45,061 bases of DNA from VGWB01 sp964480945 (GTDB lineage Bacteria; Bacteroidota; Ignavibacteria; UBA10030), in assembly GCA_964480945.1 (NCBI GenBank), contig CAYZRX010000026.1, forward strand, positions 1 to 45,061, read 5' to 3'. Under the pieces are notes generated by a model. It saw nothing but the letters and a program-made list of their open reading frames with translations, searched no databases and was not told the origin of the DNA. Shown here in pieces: positions 34,803 through 43,714 of this stretch. The position numbers and the translations under genes were made by a program. Every line of letters begins with the position of its first letter. Positions within the stretch are counted from its first letter, which is position 1.

Positions 34803-37034
34803 TCAAGCGGAACGAAGTCGGGCAAACTTCACGATCAGGTTTTTGACCCCGTGCTCCTCGAACTGAACGACCACCTTCATCGCCTCACCTTTTCCGCTCA
34901 CCCGGAGAACCTTCCCCTTCCCAAACATCTCGTGGCGCACGAGTGAACCCTGCCTGATCTCAAAGACCTCCTGCGACTCCCGCTCGTAGTCGGGAGCGTC
35001 GTCACTGAAGTACTGTTCTTCGTGAGCAGATACGCGCGGCGTTCCACGGCGCCGCCTCCCGTTGATGCCTTTGACCGGAAGGCCGGCTTCCGCGAACCTC
35101 GTATTGTTTCTGCTCTGGAACACGTGAAGTCTGTCCTCGCCCAACTCGACGAGGAACCTGGAGGGACTCGTGTACGTCGGCTCGCCGAACCGATACCGCA
35201 TCCGCGCTTTGCTGATGTAGAGTCGCTTCTGCGCCCGCGTGATGCCAACGTAGAAAAGACGCCGTTCTTCCTCGAGCTCGTTCTTCTCGAGCGTCGAAGA
35301 ATAGAAAGGAAGCAAACCTTCTTCGACTCCTCCGATCAACACAACGGGGAACTCCAGACCTTTGGAGGAATGCAGCGTCATCAAGGTGACGACGTTGCGA
35401 GTCTCGTCCCACGAATCGATGTCTGACACCAGGGTTACCTCCTCAAGGAAAGCCTCGAGTGTGCCGTCCGGATGCTCATCGCGAAATTCTGAGATCGCCG
35501 AGAGAAGTTCATGCACGTTCTCCCATCGGGCCATCGATTCGGCCGTCCCTTCCTCCTTGTAGGATTTGAGTATGCCCAGTTCGTCGACCAATGCGCGTGC
35601 TAGCTCACTGAGGGACATCTGGGACTTGAGCGACACGTACTTCTCGATCAACTTTCGGAACTGGGTGAGACTGTTCTTGGCCCGGTCCTGCAACTGGCCG
35701 GCATGCTCGAGAAGGGCTGTGGCCTTGTACAGCGTGATGTCGCGGGAGCCGGCAAACTCCTGCAACCGATCGAGGCTCGTTGCTCCAATGCCCCGAACCG
35801 GATAGTTGGCCACCCTGAGGAAGCTCTCATTATCGTCCTGATTTGCGAGAAGGCGAAGGTACGCCAAGACGTCCTTGATCTCCTTCCGCTCATAGAACCG
35901 AATTCCTCCGACGATCTCATAGGGAATTCCGTTCCTTCGGAGCACATCCTCAATGGAACGCGATTGAGCGTTCGTCCGATACAGGATCGCGAAATCCTTC
36001 AACGCGAGGCCGTTCTCGACGATCTCGGCCTGGATGGCTTGCATCATCTGGTACGCCTCATCCCGATCATCGGCGCAATCAAAGAGGATGACGGGCTCTC
36101 CCTGGGGGTTCGCCGTCCAGAGGTTCTTCTCAAGCTGATCGACGTTGTTCTTGATCAACCTGTCCGCCACCGCAAGGATGCTCTTCGTCGATCGATAATT
36201 CTGCTCGAGCCGGAAGGTCTTACAGTCGGGATAGTCCCTGGCGAAGTCGAGGATGTTCCGGATATCCGCTCCCCGGAAGGCATAGATGCTCTGTGCGTCA
36301 TCCCCCACGACGCAGATGTTCCGGTGATGATCGGCGAGCAGCTTCACCACGGCATATTGTGCCCTGTTGGTATCTTGAAACTCGTCCACCAGGATGAATT
36401 TGAACCGGTGATGATATTTCTTCAGGACGTCCGGATATCGCCGGAAGAGCTCGATCGGCTTGACCAGGAGGTCGTCAAAATCCATCGCGTTGCTGCGTTT
36501 GAGGGCCGCCTCGTAGTCTTCGTATACGGCCGCGATCTTCTCGTCGAGGAAGTCCCGCGCTACTTCTCCATACTCCTTCGGTGGAATGAGCTGGTTCTTT
36601 GCGGCGCTGATCCGGCTGGCAACAGCCTGAGGGACTATTTGCTGCTGCGACAACCCGCGTTTCTCCATACACTTCTTCACGGCGCTGAGGGAGTCGTCCG
36701 AGTCATAGATCGTGAAATGACTGGCATATCCGAGGAGTTTCGCCTCTTTGCGCAGGATGCGCGCGAAGATCGAATGGAAGGTGCCCATCCAGAGTTCAGA
36801 GGCCTTTCCGCCCACCAGCTTCCTGATACGCTCCTTCATCTCGTTCGCTGCTTTGTTGGTGAAGGTAAGCGCAAGGATTTGGTACGGAGGAACGCCGCAG
36901 CTCATCAGATAGGCGATGCGGTACGTCAAGACGCGCGTCTTACCGCTGCCAGCGCCGGCGACGATCATCAGCGGCCCGTTGGCTGCTTTCACTGCATCTT
37001 GCTGTACCGGATTGAGGTCTTGAAGAAAGGACAT
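34803..37034 (-). CDS. pcrA: ATP-dependent DNA helicase UvrD/PcrA
   Basis: This superfamily 1A 3'-5' helicase acts in nucleotide excision repair and fork maintenance. The 743-residue product has LNPVQQDAV with the Q motif, Walker A GAGSGKTRVL, FTNKAANEMKERI (Ia), VDEFQDTN (II), VVGDDAQSIYAFRGAD (III), FRLEQNYRST (IV), LMTLHSSKGLEFPVV (V) and EERRLFYVGITRAQKRLYIS (VI). The C-terminal GSLVRHEMFGKGKVL is the small tudor-like domain that contacts RNA polymerase in PcrA. I chose ATG 37034 (MSFLQDLNPVQQ); the longer ORF adds 17 unlikely residues. pcrA and uvrD names are interchangeable here. Confidence 0.95.
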   Translation of the reverse strand: MSFLQDLNPVQQDAVKAANGPLMIVAGAGSGKTRVLTYRIAYLMSCGVPPYQILALTFTNKAANEMKERIRKLVGGKASELWMGTFHSIFARILRKEAKLLGYASHFTIYDSDDSLSAVKKCMEKRGLSQQQIVPQAVASRISAAKNQLIPPKEYGEVARDFLDEKIAAVYEDYEAALKRSNAMDFDDLLVKPIELFRRYPDVLKKYHHRFKFILVDEFQDTNRAQYAVVKLLADHHRNICVVGDDAQSIYAFRGADIRNILDFARDYPDCKTFRLEQNYRSTKSILAVADRLIKNNVDQLEKNLWTANPQGEPVILFDCADDRDEAYQMMQAIQAEIVENGLALKDFAILYRTNAQSRSIEDVLRRNGIPYEIVGGIRFYERKEIKDVLAYLRLLANQDDNESFLRVANYPVRGIGATSLDRLQEFAGSRDITLYKATALLEHAGQLQDRAKNSLTQFRKLIEKYVSLKSQMSLSELARALVDELGILKSYKEEGTAESMARWENVHELLSAISEFRDEHPDGTLEAFLEEVTLVSDIDSWDETRNVVTLMTLHSSKGLEFPVVLIGGVEEGLLPFYSSTLEKNELEEERRLFYVGITRAQKRLYISKARMRYRFGEPTYTSPSRFLVELGEDRLHVFQSRNNTRFAEAGLPVKGINGRRRRGTPRVSAHEEQYFSDDAPDYERESQEVFEIRQGSLVRHEMFGKGKVLRVSGKGEAMKVVVQFEEHGVKNLIVKFARLRSA

Positions 37035-37351
37035 GAACGTCTGGAAGATGCGAAGACGGGAAACGACCTTCGCTCCCGTCCTCAAGAATGGTAAGGAATT
37101 ATCCTGTCCGGCACAAGCCTGCAGCGTACACTTCCTCTCCTGCTCTCAACTTCTCCAGCACAGAGAAATCTTCGAGCGTCGTCGTGTCTCCCAAGATCGT
37201 TCCATCCGCTGCAACCTCGCGAAGCAGCCTTCGCATGATCTTCCGGCTTACCGACGACCGCCGCTTCGTCGCGGGTTGAGAATGGGTCAGCGAAAGGAGC
37301 TCAAACGTTTCTCGGTGGGAACGCGAAACTGAGGAACCCGAAGGTCGGACA
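37035..37351. other. Intergenic stretch with a doubtful small reading frame
   Basis: The 317 bases between pcrA and the 1184-residue envelope protein hold no gene I can support. A minus-strand frame gives, from an ATG at 37236 to 37099, a 45-residue peptide (MRRLLREVAADGTILGDTTT followed by LEDFSVLEKLRAGEE). It looks protein-like, but it has no Shine-Dalgarno and no recognisable family. Confidence 0.25.
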
Positions 37352-40300
37352 CTAGAAGAATGCCCTGGCCTCAGCTCGGGCATTGTGGACGGGCGCCGCA
37401 CCGCCTTCAGAGCGCCCGTTGTAGTTGACAGTCAACTGCACGTAGCGCGCGATTCGGTAGTCGAGCGCAAATTCCCAAAGGAAGGTCTTGCCCGGAACCT
37501 TTCCATTTGTAAATTCAAACGGATATTGCTGGTCGACCCCTCCGGGAATTCCGGAGATTCGTACCTCCTCTCGCGTGAATTGCCCCCGAAGCTGACCGAG
37601 ACCCACAAACGCATAGGTGAGTCCGACGAATTGGTCGTTCATATCGGCTCGGGCATCCTGGCCGCCGTATCGATTGAGAACGCGGGAGACCCCGATCCCA
37701 TAGGAAAGCTCCCACGCCGGCTCCGGCCGGTAGGAGAACCTCGTCCTCAGCTCATTGGAGAGCAGATCACGAAGCCGTGGAGACGGAGACGAGGAATTGA
37801 CCTGGTCGAGCTTGTTGATGAACTCCGTCTCATTCCCGATCTCTTTGACCAGTTGGGATCGTATCCTGACCGATCGTTCCTTGAGAAAGCTCTGTTCCGG
37901 AGCTTGGACGAGCCGAACGAATCCGCGCCGCTGGTTGTATCGAAACCGGATCGACAGGCTCGGGTCATTTTCAAACAGATAAACATCCTGAGTGAGAAGG
38001 TTCGTCCCGGCAATGGTCGTTTGCTCGTTCAGAAAGCGAGAAAAGTTCAGGAGATAGATCTGTCGGGAGTCGGGCTCGGTGCTCCGCTCTTCGATTCGTA
38101 CTACTGTCTCAGTCGAAATGCTCTTCGCGATCCGTTCCAGTGTAGAGGAGGGCTGCTGGAGAAGTCGGGACGGCTGAAATCGCACTCGAAATCCCGTCTT
38201 GAGATCGGATACCGGCACGAGCTGGTCGCCTGGTAGATAGAATGCGACATAGTCGCCGTCAAACCGGGTTTGCTCGAATTCGTTCGCGTCCGCGATTCCG
38301 TTGCCGTTGAGGTCGCCCAGGTAGCGATAGTTGCCGCTGCCTTTCTGTACCTGCAGGAAGACCCGCTCCAGTTGGGCCGACCGCTCGCGCGCGAATTCAT
38401 AGAAGAGATCGGAATCCAGCGCGCGCTTCCAGGGATTGAACCGCGATTGCGATCGGACCAAGATGACGTCGGAATTGGCATTTCCTCTCGCCTTGAACTG
38501 ATCGGTGAATTCGGTCGATCGGATGCTGAGCGACAGAAGGCTCGACAGGGAATTCCATTCCCGCAGCTGCCAGTCATAAAGCTGCGTAAATGACCGAGAC
38601 GCCCGGGCAAGGTTGCCAGTTGCCGAACTGTCTTCTGTCCGGAACTGAAACTCGGCCGATGCCGTCACCGGCCCGATCACGCCGATCCCGACGCGCGGGG
38701 CAATCTCCACAAACCGGAAGCTCCCGTCCGCAAGGGAATCGGAGATTAAACCATACTCCACCCTCTTCTCCGCCTCGACGCGAACAGCCGGCTCCAGTTT
38801 CCAGAATGTGTAGGCTCCCGTGCCGCGTTGACGCACCCACGTGGACCTGTCGCCGATCTGCAGGTCGGTCGCCTCGATTCGTTCCAGGAAGTAGGCCGAA
38901 CGAGGCAGCGACGAATCTGACAGGGCCGCGCTCACCGCCGTTCTGTCGGACTGAAACGTCCCGGTTCGTTCCAGGGAGCCGTAGCCGCCGCCGACGCTCA
39001 GAGACTTGAGAGGCGCGTACGAGAAGGATGCCTCCCGGATCTCTTCGTCCGCAGCAGACGTATTGGTGAGATCCCACTTCCGGTTGAACTCGATGTCGTT
39101 ATCGCGATCGAGAGGAACAAACCGCCTGTCCACGAAACGATCCGACACATTGAGATCGAGCTTTCCCAGGTTCGATCCTGCGACACGGATCGACTTTGGA
39201 TTGTAGCGCAAAGAGACCTTGTAGGCTCCCCCGTTGTCATTCGAATCATCGAATGCGGACAGCCGATTTCTGTCGTACATACTGGCGGCATACTCTGCCG
39301 AGAAGACGAGGTCCGGCAGCGGAGCAGCCTCGATCCTGCCGTTCAAGACCCTGTGAAGTTCAGGAATTGGGAGAAATCGGATCGGGAGGTAGTTGCCCTG
39401 CCCGAGCCCGGCAACCTGATACTGCCCGGAGACGACGCGAGCATACCCTACGGAGTCCGGCGGCACCTGATCGACAAATGAGAAGGTGACGGAATAGACA
39501 GCTTGTGGATCGGTCGGCGCGTAAACAAAAATAGAAAACTTCTTCCCGTTGATCGAGGTATCGCGGAGGACGTACTGTCCCTTTCCGGCGCCCGTGATCG
39601 AGTCCCGACCGGCAAACTGGCTCCCCGTGACGGAAGCCTTGAATCGATCCGCGCCGCTTTGCCTGAGCAATGCCTTGGTGCTGTCATCCAGTGTGAAGTC
39701 GATCGGCGAACTCGGGTCATCGGCTTCTTGAGCAATCACCGCATGAATTTTCACCCGATCGTTCCACGCGGTGGACTCGAGCGTCGCACCGACCAGGTTG
39801 CGCGCGAACTGTCGGTCTGTGTATTGGTAGTCCACCGTGATGCGGGAGGCATTCGTGATAAGCCGTCGTGGGGTGAACGTGATCTCCCCTACGGAATAGT
39901 CGATGGTGTAGTCGTTGGTTTCCCCGCGCGTCGTCAGATCGCCGTTGAGATAGACGCGCTCCGTCCCTGCGATAACGACTATTCTGGATGTCCCGTCACG
40001 GCCGGTAAGTCGGTATGGGCCCTGGTTGCCGTCGATCCCCTGGAGCTGATTGGTGGCGAATTTTCCCCGGGCTGTGGCCCCGAAGAGAGAAAGTGCGGCC
40101 GTCGTGCCACTCCCTGCAAAGTCCCTTAACCTCAACGAGCCATCTGCACCCTCGACCTTTCGAGAGAGCCTGCCGAATTCTCCCCCCTGCTGCTGATTCA
40201 CCTCCAAATTGAAATCACCGAGGGTGGCCCCGTACTTTGGGCTGCTGATTTCCACGAAGACTTTGTCGAGTTCTTGCAGGGTTTGCGTCGTCCCCTCGGG

Positions 40301-40906
40301 CTGAATCGGGGAGTTTTCATCGGTGAGAGCGGCGACGATGTCGATATCGGAGGACAGCTTTCCCGAAAACTGCATTCGGAAACCCGAGTTGAGGCTCAGG
40401 TCGCGGTTCGAGCCGACGGTGAACCCGCGGAAGATCGAGCCGCTTTTTTGAAACCCCGAACCAAACAAGTCTTCGACGGAGAACGCAGAAGCGGACGTGA
40501 TCACTCGCCTTGCACCTCCTCCTGCAGTATCCTTCGAGAGTGTAACCGTATGCAAGAGGTACTCCGGCTTGAAGGGAAGCGGCAGCACGGTGAACGTTAC
40601 CAGTGCTGTGTGGGGAAGGGAATCGGCGAATACTCTCTTCAGCTTCTCATTTTTGAACTGAAGGATCCCGTTCCAGTACTGAACCTCGTAGTCCACTGAT
40701 CTCCGGAGGTTGACCATCGAGTCCAGCAGGACCCGGTCGCTGCCTGGCAGGATGAACTCTTGATGGAGGTTGTAGACCGTATCGGTCGGCGCCAGATGAA
40801 GGAGGACAGATTGGCGCGCCGGAATCGGACTATTCTGACTCTCCTGCTGCGCCTGCAGGCAAACGGGAAGGATGAGGGAAAAGAGTATGAATGATCGTAA
40901 GTGCAA
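37352..40906 (-). CDS. Large outer-membrane/secreted protein, 1184 residues, unknown function
   Basis: I do not recognise a named family. It begins MHLRSFILFSLILPVCLQAQ, a clear signal peptide. The rest is rich in alternating polar/hydrophobic strands, aromatic residues and short turns (LSLNSGFRMQFSGKL, YGATLGDFNLEV, EFALDYRIARYVQLTVNYNG), ending in AEARAFF, consistent with a large beta-barrel with a terminal aromatic. Near residues 880-900 DLNGNGIADANEFEQ matches the DxNxNGxxDxxE calcium loop of EF-hand/dockerin-type segments. The start is a TTG at 40906 supported by the signal peptide. It is transcribed toward pcrA; a tRNA-Leu repeat array lies upstream. It could be surface-layer, transport or secretion-related. 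Confidence 0.7.
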   Translation of the reverse strand: MHLRSFILFSLILPVCLQAQQESQNSPIPARQSVLLHLAPTDTVYNLHQEFILPGSDRVLLDSMVNLRRSVDYEVQYWNGILQFKNEKLKRVFADSLPHTALVTFTVLPLPFKPEYLLHTVTLSKDTAGGGARRVITSASAFSVEDLFGSGFQKSGSIFRGFTVGSNRDLSLNSGFRMQFSGKLSSDIDIVAALTDENSPIQPEGTTQTLQELDKVFVEISSPKYGATLGDFNLEVNQQQGGEFGRLSRKVEGADGSLRLRDFAGSGTTAALSLFGATARGKFATNQLQGIDGNQGPYRLTGRDGTSRIVVIAGTERVYLNGDLTTRGETNDYTIDYSVGEITFTPRRLITNASRITVDYQYTDRQFARNLVGATLESTAWNDRVKIHAVIAQEADDPSSPIDFTLDDSTKALLRQSGADRFKASVTGSQFAGRDSITGAGKGQYVLRDTSINGKKFSIFVYAPTDPQAVYSVTFSFVDQVPPDSVGYARVVSGQYQVAGLGQGNYLPIRFLPIPELHRVLNGRIEAAPLPDLVFSAEYAASMYDRNRLSAFDDSNDNGGAYKVSLRYNPKSIRVAGSNLGKLDLNVSDRFVDRRFVPLDRDNDIEFNRKWDLTNTSAADEEIREASFSYAPLKSLSVGGGYGSLERTGTFQSDRTAVSAALSDSSLPRSAYFLERIEATDLQIGDRSTWVRQRGTGAYTFWKLEPAVRVEAEKRVEYGLISDSLADGSFRFVEIAPRVGIGVIGPVTASAEFQFRTEDSSATGNLARASRSFTQLYDWQLREWNSLSSLLSLSIRSTEFTDQFKARGNANSDVILVRSQSRFNPWKRALDSDLFYEFARERSAQLERVFLQVQKGSGNYRYLGDLNGNGIADANEFEQTRFDGDYVAFYLPGDQLVPVSDLKTGFRVRFQPSRLLQQPSSTLERIAKSISTETVVRIEERSTEPDSRQIYLLNFSRFLNEQTTIAGTNLLTQDVYLFENDPSLSIRFRYNQRRGFVRLVQAPEQSFLKERSVRIRSQLVKEIGNETEFINKLDQVNSSSPSPRLRDLLSNELRTRFSYRPEPAWELSYGIGVSRVLNRYGGQDARADMNDQFVGLTYAFVGLGQLRGQFTREEVRISGIPGGVDQQYPFEFTNGKVPGKTFLWEFALDYRIARYVQLTVNYNGRSEGGAAPVHNARAEARAFF

Positions 40907-40991
40907 GGATGCTGTGAAGGATACCAGGCAACACGAAAATAGTCAATTCGTATCCTTAATGCATCAACATCCTCCGTTAGGGTCGAGCGAT

Positions 40992-41176
40992 GTGCCGAAG
41001 GGGGGACTCTCCGCCAGAGGCGGATGCGCCTCCGGCGCAGAACCCTTCCCAAGTGCCGAAGGAGAGACTCTCCGCCAGAGGCGGATCAGCCTCCGGCTGA
41101 GAACCCTCTCAGTCGTGCCGAAGGAGAGACTCTCCGCCAGAGGCGGATCAGCCTCCGGCTGAGAACCCTCTCAGTC
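40992..41176. repeat. Three tandem 61-62-bp units derived from the tRNA-Leu 3' end
   Basis: Units start at 40992 (61 bp), 41053 and 41115 (62 bp, identical) and abut the tRNA-Leu 3' end. Each has 18 bases of the tRNA 3' end (GTGCCGAAGG..GACTC) and then two hairpins. TCCGCC-AGA-GGCGGA is in all three. The second is TCAGCC-TCC-GGCTGA in units 2 and 3 but TGCGCC-TCC-GGCGCA in unit 1, with two compensatory pair changes. The tRNA T-stem strand GAACCC resumes next. Thus the hairpins sit between C56 and G57 of the T-loop. In units 2 and 3 the T-stem still pairs (GAGGG/CTCTC). Confidence 0.85.
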
Positions 41177-41177
41177 G

Positions 41178-41264
41178 TGCCGAAGGGGGGACTCGAACCC
41201 CCACACGGGGTTAAGCCGTACTGGATTTTGAGTCCAGCGCGTCTACCAATTCCGCCACTTCGGC
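41178..41264 (-). tRNA. tRNA-Leu (anticodon CAA)
   Basis: The 87-base gene has acceptor GCCGAAG/CTTCGGC, the long class II variable arm expected for leucine, anticodon stem CTGGA/TCCAG around CTCAAAA (anticodon CAA, UUG codons) and T-arm GGGGG-TTCGAGT-CCCCC. CCA is not encoded. A three-unit array containing copies of its last bases lies directly downstream. Confidence 0.95.
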
Positions 41265-41398
41265 AGAGGAATTTTCAATTCTCAATTGCCAATTGACAAT
41301 GGAAAATTGTCTCGTGCACCCACTCCCGACTCAAAACGTCGGGACAAGCAGGACGAGCAGCGTCCCCCATTGACACACAAAAACACAGCGGTCGATGC

Positions 41399-41415
41399 GG
41401 GGAGCTTCGCTCCCC
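41399..41415. repeat. Short hairpin downstream of tRNA-Lys
   Basis: GGGGAGC (41399-41405) and GCTCCCC (41409-41415) form a 7-bp stem with a 3-base loop, 14 bases past the tRNA-Lys 3' end. No T-run follows on the minus strand, so it is a weak terminator at best. Its compact shape (3-base loop) resembles the modules found in the tRNA-derived arrays. The rest of 41265-41429 is AT-rich near 41270-41310 with small inverted repeats around CAATTG, and no gene. Confidence 0.4.
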
Positions 41416-41429
41416 TTACCGCCCGCTTG

Positions 41430-41502
41430 TGCACCCACCAGGACTCGAACCTGGAACCCACTGATTAAGAGTCAGTTGCTCTACCAATTGAGCCATGGGT
41501 GC
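41430..41502 (-). tRNA. tRNA-Lys (anticodon CTT)
   Basis: The 73-base gene folds with acceptor GCACCCA/TGGGTGC, anticodon stem ACTGA/TCAGT around CTCTTAA (anticodon CTT, AAG codons) and T-arm CCAGG-TTCGAGT-CCTGG. CCA is not encoded. It lies 20 bases downstream of the secG stop on the same strand and may share its transcript. Confidence 0.95.
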
Positions 41503-41522
41503 GAAAAACAATCGGAGAACCG

Positions 41523-41858
41523 CTACCTGGTGGGAGTGGCCTGGGGCGGAACCTGGCCCGGTTGCGTCACGGGAGGCAAAGACGGTTGAGGCGATGATTG
41601 AATGACGCTCTGTTCCGTCTGCGGTCCCCGGGGAAGCACCACCAGATTGATGAAGAGCGCCAGCAGCATGAAAATCGTCGCAAGCACCGTGGTGGTTTTT
41701 GTCAGAAAGTCCGACGTCCTCCGAACACCGAACACGGTCCCGAGATTGCTCGTGCCGAGCACTCCAGCCAAGCCGCCTCCTTTGCTCGCCTGCATCAGCA
41801 CGACGATCATGAGAAGGACACTGACGAGAATTTCTATCGAAATGAAGATTGTATACAT
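41523..41858 (-). CDS. secG: Preprotein translocase subunit SecG
   Basis: SecG is the small, non-essential subunit of the SecYEG channel. The 111-residue product has two membrane segments (IFISIEILVSVLLMIVVLMQ at about 4-23 and TVLATIFMLLALFINLVVL at about 57-75). Between them lies the SecG motif QASKGGGLAGVLG followed by FGVRRTSDFLTK. The C-terminal 30 residues are proline- and glutamine-rich. It begins with ATG at 41858, just past a terminator for ribE. Confidence 0.94.
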   Translation of the reverse strand: MYTIFISIEILVSVLLMIVVLMQASKGGGLAGVLGTSNLGTVFGVRRTSDFLTKTTTVLATIFMLLALFINLVVLPRGPQTEQSVIQSSPQPSLPPVTQPGQVPPQATPTR

Positions 41859-41875
41859 GCCGGTTCCTTGTTGAC

Positions 41876-41903
41876 AGAGAAAAACCCCACGCTACCTGGG
41901 GTT
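41876..41903 (-). terminator. Rho-independent terminator after ribE
   Basis: AACCCCA (41883-41889) pairs with TGGGGTT (41897-41903), 7-base loop, and TTTCTC follows on the minus strand. It lies between ribE and secG, about 66 bases past the ribE stop. Confidence 0.75.
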
Positions 41904-41969
41904 CGCTATCAATATACCCATATCCGCCATGAAAAGCAAGGTGTGTGTTTGCCGTTTGCCCCTCATCCC

Positions 41970-42566
41970 TCAATACCTCCGGGCTTTCAATAACCGTTCG
42001 ACGTATTTCCCGAGCACGTCAAACTCGAGGTTGACCCTATCCCCTGCCGCCAGGTTCTTGAACGTCGTCACCTTCATCGTATGCGGGATGATCGAAACAG
42101 CAAACTCATTGCCCTTGAGGGAGGCTACCGTCAGGCTGACTCCGTCCACCGCAATCGATCCGACGGGAATCAGATAGCGCGCAAGCCTCCTGGGCACCTT
42201 GATCCAGAAGACCCAGCTGCTCTTCCGAGCCCGAACCTTCGTGACGGTGCCCAAACCGTCAACATGCCCCAAGACGAAATGTCCCCCCAATCTCTCGTCT
42301 GGCGATAAGGGACGCTCGAGGTTCACGCGATCACCAACTTCCAGCGCCCCGAGGTTTGTCTTTCGGAGTGTCTCCTCGACCGCCTGTACTCGAAATGTCG
42401 TTCTCGTAGAGCCGATGACCGTCAGACACGTGCCGTTGATGGCGACGCTTTCATCGATCTTGAGATTGCGGACCGTCTTCTTCGCGCGAATAGTGAAAAC
42501 GAGGCTCCCCCTCCTCTTGTCGATCCGCTCGACCCTTCCTTCTTCTTCAATAAGACCTGTAAACAT
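41970..42566 (-). CDS. ribE: Riboflavin synthase, alpha subunit
   Basis: This enzyme makes riboflavin by dismutating two lumazine molecules. The ATG at 42566 gives 198 residues starting MFTGLIEEEGRVERID, the family's near-invariant N-terminus, which decides against the longer reading. Two lumazine-binding repeats are visible: VAINGTCLTVIG and GHFVLGHVDGLGTV in the first, IAVDGVSLTVA and a C-terminal VNLEFDVLGKYVERLL in the second. It follows ribD after 41 bases and is ended by the terminator at 41883-41903. Confidence 0.95.
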   Translation of the reverse strand: MFTGLIEEEGRVERIDKRRGSLVFTIRAKKTVRNLKIDESVAINGTCLTVIGSTRTTFRVQAVEETLRKTNLGALEVGDRVNLERPLSPDERLGGHFVLGHVDGLGTVTKVRARKSSWVFWIKVPRRLARYLIPVGSIAVDGVSLTVASLKGNEFAVSIIPHTMKVTTFKNLAAGDRVNLEFDVLGKYVERLLKARRY

Positions 42567-42607
42567 ACCGCCTTCCGTCACTTCTGAAGAGATCAGAAGA
42601 AAGCTCT

Positions 42608-43714
42608 TCATTCATACTGTGGTGAGCCTTCTAAAAGAAAATCTGTGCCCAACATTTTCCACTGCACGTCGTGTATGCGGATCGCCTTGCGCAAGCCGAG
42701 GCTTGGAACGAGGTTGAGAGAACTCAATCCGCCACCAAGGAGCTTTGGAGCTACGAAACAGTGAATCTTCTGAGCCAGCTTCGCGTTCACAAACTCGCTC
42801 ACCAAGTCACTGCCTCCTTCAACAAGAACCGAGGAGATCCCAAGCGCTGCGAGCGTGTGAAGCATCCCTGAGACATCAAGTCTCGTGCTTCTCCCGAGTG
42901 CCAGAACAGGGACCCCCCGTTTCAGGAACGTCGAGACTTTCCGTCGCTTGGAGGAGACGGCACGCAGGGAAGTGAAGACGATCGTTCTTGCGTAACGTGT
43001 GGCGAAGACGCGCGATCGGGTCGAAACGACGAGGCGTCCATCGACGATCACGCGCAGCGGGTTCCGCCCCTTAACAAGGCGGACGGTCAGCTCCGGGTTA
43101 TCTCTAACGATCGTCTTCGCGCCAACCATAAGACTGTCGTACGTTGACCGGATCCTATGCGCTTCCCTCCCGGCCGCCTTGGAGGTTATCCACTTCGACC
43201 TCCCGGCGGCGTCGGCGATGCGGCCATCCAGCGTCTGGGCGATCTTGACGGCGACAAACGGAATCCCCTCACGCATGAACGTGAAGAACTGCTCGTTGAG
43301 GCGTTCCGCCTCTCGCTGCAGCAAGCCCACGCGTACTTCCACTCCTGCCCTTCGAAGCCGCGCTGCTCCCCTCCCCGACACAAGAGGATTGGGATCCGCG
43401 GATGCGGTCACAACCCGCTTAACCCGTGCCTTGATGATCGCGTCGACGCAAGGCGGAGTCTTTCCATGATGGGCACAAGGCTCCAGGTTCACAAAGAGCG
43501 TGGCGCCGCGAGCTTTCCTCCCCGCTCTGCGCAGCGCATTGACCTCCGCATGGGGACCCCCGAACCTGCCGTGAAACCCCTCAGCAACGATCACGTCATT
43601 CTTCACGATAACGCATCCGACCATCGGGTTGGGGTTGACCTTCCCTCTTCCCTTAACGGCAAGCTCCAAGCATCGCCGCATGATCTGCGTTTGGCTGGAA
43701 CGCGTCAGGCTCAT
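42608..43714 (-). CDS. ribD: Bifunctional riboflavin deaminase/reductase RibD
   Basis: RibD performs two consecutive steps in riboflavin synthesis, deamination and side-chain reduction. The 368-residue product has the zinc deaminase motif with H55-A-E57 (GGPHAEVNAL) and C80/C89 (EPCAHHGKTPPCV) in the first 150 residues, then the reductase domain with VAVKIAQTLDGRIA and MVGAKTIVRDNPELTVR and a C-terminal VLVEGGSDLVSEF. Its ATG overlaps the stop of the upstream gene by four bases (ATGA). ribE follows. Confidence 0.95.
   Translation of the reverse strand: MSLTRSSQTQIMRRCLELAVKGRGKVNPNPMVGCVIVKNDVIVAEGFHGRFGGPHAEVNALRRAGRKARGATLFVNLEPCAHHGKTPPCVDAIIKARVKRVVTASADPNPLVSGRGAARLRRAGVEVRVGLLQREAERLNEQFFTFMREGIPFVAVKIAQTLDGRIADAAGRSKWITSKAAGREAHRIRSTYDSLMVGAKTIVRDNPELTVRLVKGRNPLRVIVDGRLVVSTRSRVFATRYARTIVFTSLRAVSSKRRKVSTFLKRGVPVLALGRSTRLDVSGMLHTLAALGISSVLVEGGSDLVSEFVNAKLAQKIHCFVAPKLLGGGLSSLNLVPSLGLRKAIRIHDVQWKMLGTDFLLEGSPQYE

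Noticed and set aside
35703..37094. 463-residue plus-strand frame opposite pcrA
   Set aside because: Shadow of the helicase gene; all SF1 motifs are on the minus strand.
40992..41176. CRISPR-like array (regular period of 61-62 bp)
   Set aside because: Units contain no variable spacers; the repeat is the tRNA-Leu 3' end and units 2 and 3 are fully identical. No cas genes are nearby.
41024..41296. Plus-strand reading frame across the tRNA-Leu array
   Set aside because: It is the translation of the repeat units and of antisense tRNA-Leu, without any protein features.
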